Assembly (NCBI GenBank): GCA_934512155.1
Contig: CAKSWS010000032.1
Coordinates: forward strand, 1-19,079
Direction of reading: 5' to 3'
From: an uncultured Eubacterium sp.
GTDB lineage: Bacteria > Bacillota > Clostridia > Oscillospirales > Acutalibacteraceae
Length of the DNA: 19,079 nt
The position numbers and the translations under genes are program-made. Below are positions 7,382 to 14,417 of this stretch, piece by piece; position 1 is the first letter of the stretch; every line of letters begins with the position of its first letter. The notes under the pieces were generated by a model. That model worked only from the letters and a program-made list of their open reading frames with translations, did no database searches and was not told the origin of the DNA.

Positions 7382-10300
7382 AATGCAGGGATTTAAATCA
7401 TTCCCGGATAAAACTGAATTAAATTTCGGAAAGGGCATTACCGCTATTGTAGGACCAAACGGCTCGGGTAAAAGTAATATTTCCGACGCCGTGCGTTGGG
7501 TTTGGGGTGAAACATCTACTAAAAATTTAAGAGGCTCTAAAATGGAGGATGTTATTTTCGGTGGTACTTCCACACGAAAAGCAATCGGCTTTGCTCAGGT
7601 TCAGCTTACTCTTGACAACACAGACGGCACCTTGAAAGATAAAGGGGAAATTGTAACTGTTTGTCGCCGTTATTACAGAAGCGGTGAAAGCGAGTATAAA
7701 ATAGACGGCGAAAATGTAAGAAGGCGTGATATTCATGAATTATTTATGGATACAGGCTTGGGTGCAGACGGTTATTCAATGGTAGGTCAAGGTAAAATTG
7801 ATTCTATTATTTCTGCAAAAAATGAGGACAGGCGTGAAATTTTTGAAGAGGCTGCCGGTATTTCAAGGTTTAGACATAAAAGAACAGACGCAGAAAAAAG
7901 GCTTGCTCAGGCACAGGAAAATCTTGTAAGATTGCTGGATATTTTAGGTGAACTTGAAGGCAGAGTAGGCCCTCTTAAAATTCAAAGTGAAAAGGCAGCT
8001 AAATTTATTGAACTTTCCGGAGAAAAGAAAAATCTTGAAATCGGCGTTTGGCTTAACAAAATAAATAAGTTTACTAATGATTTAAGAGAACAGGAGCATA
8101 AAATTGACGCCGCAAACGAGTCATATTCTCTTTGTGAAAATGAGCTGAAAAGCATTGAAACGGAAATTGAAAAGGTTCTTGATCAAATTGCCGAAATTAA
8201 TACACAAATCGAACAAATCAGAATGGGTTCGGCAGAATTTGAGGAAGAAGCACTTCGCAAAGACGGCGAAGCTTCAGTTCTTGAAACTACATATAATCAT
8301 AACAGGGAAACTGTCGAAAGACTTCAAAATGAAATTAAAACCGCTGATGAAGGTAATTTGTCTATAGACGGTCAAATTAAAGAAAAAGAAAATTTTATTG
8401 AAAAGAATCTTAATATCAGTGCTGAAAAAAGGGAAGAGTTAAAGGAATTAACTCAACAGGCAGAAAATCTTTTCTCATCAAATGAGGAGTTTTCAAAAGC
8501 AACTGTTGAACTTAATCAGCTTATAACATCGTTAACCCTTAAATTATCCGACAGCAGAGTAAAATGTTCACAGGCAAAATCGAGTATAGAGGAAATTCAA
8601 TCACGTTTCGGAACAGTTGATGAAAGTATTGCCGTTATTGACAATGAAATTAAAGCAGAAAATGCCAGAAAAGCAGAAAGTGATGAAAATCTTAAGTTTT
8701 TGCAAGAACGGATTGATGAAAATCAAAACAGTTTAAACGGATTTCAGCTTAAATTAAACTCTAAAACCGAAAAAACAGAAAGTTTAAAAAATCAACTTGA
8801 AAAAGCAAACAGAAATCTTGCCGAAAAGCAGTCAAGGGCAAAAATGCTTGCTGATTTGGAAAAAAATATGGAGGGTTATTCCGGTGCCGTTAAAGCCGTT
8901 ATGCACCGTGCAAAGTCAAATGCTCTTTCAGGAATTCACGGTCCGCTTTCTCAATTAATTCAGGTTGAAAACGAATATTCAACAGCTGTTGAAGTTGCAC
9001 TGGGTGCCGCAATGCAAAATATTGTTGTTTCCAATGAGGCAGACGGTAAACGTGCAATGTATTTTCTTAAAGAAAACAATTTGGGCAGAGCCACTTTTTT
9101 GCCTGTTTCAAGAATTAAAGGCAAAACACTTAACGAAACAGAGCTTGAGAATAATTTGGGCTTTGTTGCCGTGGCAAGCGATTTGGTTTCATGCGACAGC
9201 GAATACCGTGAAATAGTAAACAGTTTTTTGGCTCGTGTTGCCGTAGTTGATGATATGGATTGTGCAATCGGCATTGCTAAAAAATACAGTAACAGGTTTA
9301 AAATTGTTACATTGGATGGGCAGGTAATTAATGCCGGCGGTTCAATGACAGGCGGCAGCCGTGCAAAGGGCGCAGGAATACTTTCTCGTTCTAACATGAT
9401 AGATGAGTTAAACGAAGAGGCAGAAAAGCTTCAGCACCAAGCAGATAAAATTGCCGGTGAATTTAAATCTGCGTTGGAGGATGCTAATAAATTTGCCGCA
9501 GAAATGCAGGCTGTAGAGGCTGATTTAAGAACTGCTAAGGAAGATTTAATTCGTGAAGAAGGGGAAAACAAACTTATTCAAGATAAAATTTCTTCTTTAA
9601 ACGCACAAAGAAAATCATTTGAATCCGAAAAAGAAAATGCACTTGGCAGAATTGAATTGTTTACTGCCGCTTTTAACAAAGGCGAAGAGGAAATTCAAGC
9701 GGCTCAAAGTGAAATAGATGAAGCAGAAAGCAAGCTTGAATTAATTTCAGGCAATGCAAAGGATGTTGCCGATAAACGGGAAGAAATTCGCAGTCAAACG
9801 GAAGAAATTAATTTATTGCTTGTTTCGGTTGCAAGAGATATTGAAGCCGCTAAAATAGCAAAAGAAGAACTTGTTCTTCGTAAATCAACGCAAAGCGACA
9901 GAGTAAAGTCTATTGAAGATGAAATTGCGGAATATAAAAAACGCAATGAAATATTAATGGCAAATATTAATGAAGTTAAATCACAGGCAGATAAGTTAAG
10001 AGCAAAAGCCGCATATTCAAACGAAAATATCGGCGAGCAAATAGAAAACAGAAATAATTTGGAAAAACGTTCCGGCGAACTAAGAATTTTAGAAAGAACA
10101 AAAAGCCAGGAAAGAGAAAAACTTTCAGGTGAAATAGTTCGTCTTGATGAGCGTAAAATTGCAATGCGCAAGGAATATGACGAGTTAAATGACATGCTGT
10201 TTGAGCAGTATGAATTAACAAGGCGAGAGGCAGAGGCTTTAAACATTGTTATTGAAGATATGACGGCGGCTAAAAAGCGTTTGCATGAAATTAAAGTATC

Positions 10301-10931
10301 TATTAAAAATCTCGGCTCTATTAATGTTGGTGCTATTGAAGAATATAAAGAGGTTTCTGAAAGATATGAATTTCTTAAAGAGCAAATTGACGATATTGAA
10401 AAATCAAAATCAGAGCTTAACAGAATTATCGAAGATTTAACTTCTTCAATGAGTGAAAAATTCTTAACTCAGTTTAATAAGATTAACGAGGAATTCAAAC
10501 TTTCATTTGCCGATTTCTTTGGCGGCGGTAAAGGCGAGCTTATTTTGGAACAGCCTGATAATTGCCTTGAAAGTCCTATTGAAATTAAAATTCAACCACC
10601 CGGAAAATCTGTTCAAAATATCAATTTATTTTCCGGCGGCGAAAAATCACTTGCAGCCATGGCATTGCTTTTCAGTGTGTTAAAGGTTACCCCGGCTCCA
10701 TTTTGTATTTATGATGAGGTTGAGGCGGCGCTTGATGATGTTAATGTTGAGCGTTTTGCAAAATATATGCGCAAAATGACAGATAAAACACAGTTTATTT
10801 CAATTACACACAGGCGTGGTACCATGGAAGAGGCAGATGTGCTTTACGGTGTTACAATGCAGGAAAAAGGCGTTTCAAAGCTTCTTGAACTTCAAAGTGC
10901 AGAGCTTGCCGCACAAATGGGATTAGAATAA
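7362..10931 (+). CDS. smc: Chromosome partition protein SMC
   Basis: Large ATPase that, with ScpA and ScpB (not in this window), compacts and separates chromosomes. Protein of 1189 residues, full length. The N-terminal head starts QGFKSF and has Walker A GPNGSGKS at 31-38. A long coiled coil (about 170-500) leads to the hinge (about 505-670), which ends in the glycine-rich GGSMTGGS segment. The returning coiled coil spans about 670-1020. The C-terminal head has the ABC signature LFSGGEKS (1089-1096) and Walker B with D1118 and catalytic E1119 in YDEVEAALDD. The start at 7362 has a good ribosome site and gives the standard N-terminus. It overlaps the radical SAM gene by 20 nt and is followed by ftsY, the common rnc-smc-ftsY order. 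Confidence 0.98.
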   Translation: MVLRTLEMQGFKSFPDKTELNFGKGITAIVGPNGSGKSNISDAVRWVWGETSTKNLRGSKMEDVIFGGTSTRKAIGFAQVQLTLDNTDGTLKDKGEIVTVCRRYYRSGESEYKIDGENVRRRDIHELFMDTGLGADGYSMVGQGKIDSIISAKNEDRREIFEEAAGISRFRHKRTDAEKRLAQAQENLVRLLDILGELEGRVGPLKIQSEKAAKFIELSGEKKNLEIGVWLNKINKFTNDLREQEHKIDAANESYSLCENELKSIETEIEKVLDQIAEINTQIEQIRMGSAEFEEEALRKDGEASVLETTYNHNRETVERLQNEIKTADEGNLSIDGQIKEKENFIEKNLNISAEKREELKELTQQAENLFSSNEEFSKATVELNQLITSLTLKLSDSRVKCSQAKSSIEEIQSRFGTVDESIAVIDNEIKAENARKAESDENLKFLQERIDENQNSLNGFQLKLNSKTEKTESLKNQLEKANRNLAEKQSRAKMLADLEKNMEGYSGAVKAVMHRAKSNALSGIHGPLSQLIQVENEYSTAVEVALGAAMQNIVVSNEADGKRAMYFLKENNLGRATFLPVSRIKGKTLNETELENNLGFVAVASDLVSCDSEYREIVNSFLARVAVVDDMDCAIGIAKKYSNRFKIVTLDGQVINAGGSMTGGSRAKGAGILSRSNMIDELNEEAEKLQHQADKIAGEFKSALEDANKFAAEMQAVEADLRTAKEDLIREEGENKLIQDKISSLNAQRKSFESEKENALGRIELFTAAFNKGEEEIQAAQSEIDEAESKLELISGNAKDVADKREEIRSQTEEINLLLVSVARDIEAAKIAKEELVLRKSTQSDRVKSIEDEIAEYKKRNEILMANINEVKSQADKLRAKAAYSNENIGEQIENRNNLEKRSGELRILERTKSQEREKLSGEIVRLDERKIAMRKEYDELNDMLFEQYELTRREAEALNIVIEDMTAAKKRLHEIKVSIKNLGSINVGAIEEYKEVSERYEFLKEQIDDIEKSKSELNRIIEDLTSSMSEKFLTQFNKINEEFKLSFADFFGGGKGELILEQPDNCLESPIEIKIQPPGKSVQNINLFSGGEKSLAAMALLFSVLKVTPAPFCIYDEVEAALDDVNVERFAKYMRKMTDKTQFISITHRRGTMEEADVLYGVTMQEKGVSKLLELQSAELAAQMGLE

Positions 10932-10947
10932 TTTTGTGATTTTTCGG

Positions 10948-10953
10948 AAAGGA
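10948..10953 (+). promoter_or_regulatory. Ribosome binding site of ftsY
   Basis: AAAGGA lies 7 nt before the ftsY ATG at 10961, within the longest spacer of the window (29 nt). The spacer has no hairpin that could act as a terminator. Confidence 0.8.
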
Positions 10954-10960
10954 ATACGGT

Positions 10961-11881
10961 ATGGGATTATTTGATAAATTCAGAAAAGGCTTGAAAAAAA
11001 CCCGTGAAGAGGGTATGACCGCACAAATGGACGAGGTTATTGAGTCTTATGAAGAAATAACAGACGAACTTTACGAGGAACTTGAAGAAATATTAATAAT
11101 GGGTGATGTGGGATTTCCTACAGCCGAAAAAATTATTACAAGCTTAAAAAGTAAAGTTGAAAATGATAATATTAAAAGTGTAAAGCAGGTTCGTGAAACA
11201 ATGAAGGATATTGTTTCCGGTATTGTTTGGGGCGGTAGTTATTTAAGACTTCGCACAAAGCCGTCTGTAATTCTTGTTATAGGCGTTAACGGCGTAGGTA
11301 AAACAACTACAATCGGCAAACTTGCTCTAAGACTTAAAGAGCAGGGCAGAAGCGTTATTTTAGGTGCTGCCGATACTTTTCGTGCCGCCGCTATTGAACA
11401 ACTTCAAGTTTGGGCAGACAGGGCAGATGTTGATTTAATAAAATCTGCCGAAGGTTCTGACCCGGCATCGGTTGTTTTTGATACTATTCAGGCAGGTAAG
11501 GCAAGAAATTGTGATGTGATTATTATAGATACTGCCGGTAGGCTTCATAATAAGAAAAATCTTATGGATGAGCTTAATAAAATCAGCCGTGTAATTAACC
11601 GTGAATTGCCGGATGCTTCCAAGGAAGTACTTTTGGTGCTTGATGCCACAACCGGTCAAAATGCAGTTAATCAGGCAAAAGATTTTAAAGAGGCAGCAGG
11701 CATAACAGGTATTGTATTAACTAAACTTGACGGAACGGCAAGAGGCGGCGTTGTACTTGCTATAAATAATGAGCTTGATGTTCCTGTTAAGTTTGTGGGT
11801 GTCGGCGAACAAATAGACGATTTGCAGCCTTTTGATGCAGACGCTTTTGCTGCAGGCTTATTTGACGGAGATGAAAAGTAA
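10961..11881 (+). CDS. ftsY: Signal recognition particle receptor FtsY
   Basis: SRP receptor GTPase that docks Ffh-bound ribosomes at the membrane for cotranslational protein insertion. Protein of 306 residues. It starts with the amphipathic [15 protein letters not shown] helix, which likely contacts lipid. The helical N domain is followed by the G domain: P-loop G108-T115 (GVNGVGKT), DTFRAAA at 138-144, [11 protein letters not shown] from 190, and [10 protein letters not shown] from 254. The long acidic A domain of enterobacterial FtsY is absent, as is usual for Gram-positive bacteria. In many Firmicutes ylxM and ffh follow; here rdgB follows, its ATG sharing one base with the ftsY TAA stop. 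Confidence 0.98.
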   Translation: MGLFDKFRKGLKKTREEGMTAQMDEVIESYEEITDELYEELEEILIMGDVGFPTAEKIITSLKSKVENDNIKSVKQVRETMKDIVSGIVWGGSYLRLRTKPSVILVIGVNGVGKTTTIGKLALRLKEQGRSVILGAADTFRAAAIEQLQVWADRADVDLIKSAEGSDPASVVFDTIQAGKARNCDVIIIDTAGRLHNKKNLMDELNKISRVINRELPDASKEVLLVLDATTGQNAVNQAKDFKEAAGITGIVLTKLDGTARGGVVLAINNELDVPVKFVGVGEQIDDLQPFDADAFAAGLFDGDEK

Positions 11882-12468
11882 TGGATTTTATTTTAGCAAC
11901 AAACAATATGAAAAAATTAGCTGAAATGCAGCGTATATTATCGCCATTGGGTATTAATGTGGTTACTGCAAAAATGCTTGGCACGGAAATTCCCGAAGTT
12001 GTGGAAGACGGTAATACATTTGAAGAAAATGCACGCAAAAAGGCAGTCAGTGCCTGCAAGACAATGAATATGCCTGCTATTGCTGATGACAGCGGACTTT
12101 GCGTTGATTATTTAAACGGTGCACCGGGCATTTATTCGGCACGTTTTTCCGGCGGTCATGGCGATGATGAGGCAAATAACGATTTGCTTCTTGAAAAATT
12201 AAACGGTGTGCCAATGGAAAAAAGAACGGCTTATTATGTTTGTGCCATTTGCTGTGTTTTTCCTGACGGAAAAGAGATTACGGTAAGAGGTGAATGCCAC
12301 GGATATATCGGCTTTGAAAGAGACGGAAGCGAGGGCTTCGGTTATGATCCGTTATTTATTATAAACGGAAAAGCCTTTGGCAGATATACGGCTGAAGAGA
12401 AAGACAAAATCAGCCATAGAGGTAATGCATTAAGAAAATTAACACAGGAATTGGAGAAAATCATATGA
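11881..12468 (+). CDS. rdgB: XTP/dITP pyrophosphatase (RdgB/HAM1 family)
   Basis: Hydrolyses dITP, XTP and ITP to the monophosphates, keeping deaminated purines out of DNA and RNA. Protein of 195 residues, normal for the family. It begins [13 protein letters not shown], the substrate-binding start of the fold. Next come the conserved [10 protein letters not shown], the acidic [10 protein letters not shown] with D69 and D70, [17 protein letters not shown] and the C-terminal [10 protein letters not shown], whose SHR contacts the base. The ATG overlaps the ftsY stop (TAATG), with GGAG 10 nt upstream. The stop overlaps the start of yhbY (ATGA). In B. subtilis the equivalent gene sits next to rph (ysnA), so this placement differs. 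Confidence 0.97.
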   Translation: MDFILATNNMKKLAEMQRILSPLGINVVTAKMLGTEIPEVVEDGNTFEENARKKAVSACKTMNMPAIADDSGLCVDYLNGAPGIYSARFSGGHGDDEANNDLLLEKLNGVPMEKRTAYYVCAICCVFPDGKEITVRGECHGYIGFERDGSEGFGYDPLFIINGKAFGRYTAEEKDKISHRGNALRKLTQELEKII

Positions 12469-12893
12469 CATCTAAAGAAAGAGCGGCATTAAGGGCACAG
12501 GCAAATTCACTTGAACCGATTATTCAGATAGGCAAAGAGGGGATTTCCGATAATTTAATTGCTCAGGTAGATGATACACTTGATGCACGTGAGCTTATTA
12601 AAATACGTGTTCATCTTGAAACCGCACCGGAAACCCCCAGAGAATTTGCGGACAAGTTGGCGGCGGCTTTAGGAGCAGATGTAATTCAGGTTATCGGCGG
12701 TGTTATTGTTATTTACAGAAAAATAGATAAGGATAAGGTTAACAGAAAAAAGCAGGAACGCGCAAAAGCATCAGGAAAAAAGATTGTTAAGAAAAAAGTT
12801 AAAATAAAAGGTCTTCGCCAAAGACAAAAAGAGTATGAAGAAGCACATCCGTGGGCTAAGTACAATAAACCAAACAGAGGCGACAGACATTGA
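12465..12893 (+). CDS. yhbY: YhbY-type CRM-domain RNA-binding protein with basic C-terminal extension
   Basis: Small RNA-binding protein linked to assembly of the large ribosomal subunit. The CRM domain fills residues 1 to about 97, with the GKEGIS loop (residues 23-28, usual form GxxG) and a final VIYRK strand. Stand-alone bacterial members are usually about 95-105 residues. This one is 142, with an added tail (about 98-142) that is very rich in Lys and Arg and ends in an aromatic HPWAKYNKPNRGDRH. The tail may add non-specific rRNA binding; that is inference. The ATG start overlaps rdgB by 4 nt, with GGAG 8 nt upstream. It forms the conserved yhbY-nadD-yqeK-rsfS set (yqeI to yqeL in Bacillus). 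Confidence 0.92.
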   Translation: MTSKERAALRAQANSLEPIIQIGKEGISDNLIAQVDDTLDARELIKIRVHLETAPETPREFADKLAAALGADVIQVIGGVIVIYRKIDKDKVNRKKQERAKASGKKIVKKKVKIKGLRQRQKEYEEAHPWAKYNKPNRGDRH

Positions 12894-13486
12894 AAATAGG
12901 CATTTTCGGCGGTGCTTTTAATCCGGTGCATAACGGACATATTAAATTAGCTGTTAAATATACGGAATTTTTAAATTTAGATAAATTAATTGTTGTTCCC
13001 ACTGCAAATCCGCCACATAAATCAAATACTGATTTTGCAAGTAAAACCGACAGAATAAATATGCTTAATTTTGCATTTGAAAATGTAAAAAAGGTGGAAG
13101 TGTCAGATATTGAGTTTAAACTTAAAGGAAAAAGTTACACTTATAACACCGTTTCGGAAATAAAACAGCAGTTTAATAATCCTGAAATTTATTTAATTGT
13201 CGGAGAAGATCAATTCCTTAGCTTTAATACTTGGTATAGATATAACGATATTTTAAACAGTGTAACTCTTTGCACTGCTAAAAGAAATGAAAACAAGTGT
13301 GCACAGCTGAGGGAATATGCGGAAAATATTTTAAAATGCCAAAATTACATTGTTGTAAATTATGACCCGGTTGTTGTTTCCAGCAGCGAAATAAGGGCGA
13401 AAATAAAAAATAATGAAAAGGTAAACGATTTAATTCCTTCAAAGGTTTTAAATTATATTTTTGAAAATGGATTGTATACGGAATAA
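12890..13486 (+). CDS. nadD: Nicotinate-nucleotide adenylyltransferase (TTG start)
   Basis: Transfers AMP from ATP to nicotinate mononucleotide, making deamido-NAD in NAD synthesis. Protein of 198 residues. The N-terminal GIFGGAFNPVHNGH holds the nucleotidyltransferase H-x-G-H motif (H14, H17). PTANPPHKS follows for substrate binding, and the C-terminal SSSEIRAKI corresponds to the usual ISSTxIR. The only start that keeps the complete first strand is TTG at 12890, which overlaps the yhbY stop (TTGA) with a GAGG about 9 nt upstream. A non-AUG start in this set suggests lower initiation and dependence on ribosomes finishing yhbY. The 3' end overlaps yqeK by about 20 nt. Confidence 0.95.
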   Translation: MKIGIFGGAFNPVHNGHIKLAVKYTEFLNLDKLIVVPTANPPHKSNTDFASKTDRINMLNFAFENVKKVEVSDIEFKLKGKSYTYNTVSEIKQQFNNPEIYLIVGEDQFLSFNTWYRYNDILNSVTLCTAKRNENKCAQLREYAENILKCQNYIVVNYDPVVVSSSEIRAKIKNNEKVNDLIPSKVLNYIFENGLYTE

Positions 13487-14057
13487 AGCAGAAGAGTATA
13501 AAATCGTTATTAAGCATCGCCTGTCTGAGCATAGATATGTTCACAGTTTGAATGTGGCTGATGCTGCCGAAACGTTGGCAAAAAAATACGGTGCAAACGC
13601 TGATAAAGCATATGTTGCCGGAATTTTGCACGATATTACAAAGCAGGAAACTGTTGAAAAACAAATTGAAATTATTGAAAACGGCGGCGGAAAATTGTTG
13701 CCATTGGAAAAATTTACACCTCTTGTGTATCATCAAATAAGCGGTATGTACTATTGTATAAACGTGCTTGGAGTAGATGATGAGGATATTCTTGGTGCAA
13801 TTAGGTGGCACACTACCGGAAAAAGCGATATGACATTGCTTGAAAAGGTTGTTTTTACAGCTGATTTTATTTCAGCAGACAGGAATTATCCTGATGTGGA
13901 TGTTATGCGTGGCTTGGCAAATGAAAGCCTTGAAAAGGCAATGCTTTATTCTTTAAAATACACAATTTGCGATTTGGTGCAAAAGGGAAATGTTATTCAT
14001 CCTGATACGCTGAATTGTTATAATTATATATTACAAAATAATACTGAAAAGGAATGA
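13467..14057 (+). CDS. yqeK: HD-domain Ap4A hydrolase YqeK
   Basis: Metal-dependent HD-superfamily hydrolase. The family splits diadenosine tetraphosphate symmetrically to two ADP. Protein of 196 residues from the ATG at 13467. Metal-binding residues are seen in HRYVHSLNVADAAETLA (H26), GILHDITK (H55, D56), VYHQISG and AIRWHTTG, followed by LEKVVFTADFISADR typical of the family. The start is uncertain: ATG at 13467 or TTG at 13461, both inside nadD and without a clear ribosome site. It is co-transcribed with nadD, as in most Firmicutes. In many Clostridia an LCP-family (LytR-CpsA-Psr) gene separates yqeK from rsfS; here rsfS follows after 4 nt. Confidence 0.93.
   Translation: MDCIRNKAEEYKIVIKHRLSEHRYVHSLNVADAAETLAKKYGANADKAYVAGILHDITKQETVEKQIEIIENGGGKLLPLEKFTPLVYHQISGMYYCINVLGVDDEDILGAIRWHTTGKSDMTLLEKVVFTADFISADRNYPDVDVMRGLANESLEKAMLYSLKYTICDLVQKGNVIHPDTLNCYNYILQNNTEKE
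14047..14053 (+). promoter_or_regulatory. Ribosome binding site of rsfS
   Basis: AAAAGGA lies 8 nt before the rsfS ATG at 14062 and within the last codons of yqeK. Confidence 0.75.
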
Positions 14058-14061
14058 ATAT

Positions 14062-14415
14062 ATGAACTCACTTGATATTGTTAAAACTGCCGTAAAAGCG
14101 GCAGACAGTAAAAAGGGCAAGGATATTCAGGTAATCGGAATAAGAGATTTGTCTATAATTGCCGATTATTTTGTGCTTGTTACAGGTGAATCTTCCACTC
14201 AAGTAAAAGCTCTTGCCGATGAAATTGAATTTAAGTTAAAAGAAGCAGGCGAGGAGCCTCATCACATTGAAGGCAGGCAGTCGGGTTGGATTTGTCTTGA
14301 TTTTTCAACTGTTGTAATTCATGTCTTTTACAAGGAACAGCGTGATTATTTTAAATTAGAGCATCTTTGGGGAGACGGAGAAATATTAAATACAGAAAAG
14401 TTTTTGGAGGACTGA
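14062..14415 (+). CDS. rsfS: Ribosomal silencing factor RsfS
   Basis: Binds ribosomal protein uL14 on the large subunit and blocks joining of the two subunits when nutrients are scarce. Protein of 117 residues, the full family length. Recognisable segments are the N-terminal [22 protein letters not shown], the central [23 protein letters not shown], then [23 protein letters not shown] and [12 protein letters not shown] close to the C-terminus. The start has a strong AAAAGGA. The gene lies 4 nt after yqeK and ends 2 nt before the leuS ATG. The ribosome site of leuS is inside its last codons, so the two are probably translated together. Confidence 0.97.
   Translation: MNSLDIVKTAVKAADSKKGKDIQVIGIRDLSIIADYFVLVTGESSTQVKALADEIEFKLKEAGEEPHHIEGRQSGWICLDFSTVVIHVFYKEQRDYFKLEHLWGDGEILNTEKFLED
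14406..14410 (+). promoter_or_regulatory. Ribosome binding site that fixes the leuS start
   Basis: GGAGG lies 7 nt before ATG 14418. It supports this ATG over the in-frame ATG at 14367, which would add 17 residues encoded inside rsfS. Confidence 0.85.
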
Positions 14416-14417
14416 TT

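Noticed and set aside
7612..7640. TTGACA followed 17 nt later by AAAGAT inside smc
   Set aside because: The -10 element matches only three of six bases; chance occurrence in AT-rich coding sequence is likely.
9794..10246. Antisense open frame of 150 codons inside smc (and a similar one at 8960-9397)
   Set aside because: They mirror the coiled-coil and hinge coding of smc, have low-complexity Ser/Leu-rich translations, no ribosome site and no recognisable domain.
10932..10960. Possible terminator between smc and ftsY
   Set aside because: The 29-nt spacer has T-rich stretches but no inverted repeat able to form a stem.
14367..14417. Upstream extension of leuS by 17 residues
   Set aside because: GGAGG is correctly spaced for ATG 14418 and the longer form lies inside rsfS.
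14057..14417. T-box or other leader control in front of leuS
   Set aside because: The space before leuS is fully occupied by rsfS, with 2 nt between the genes, leaving no room for a leader.
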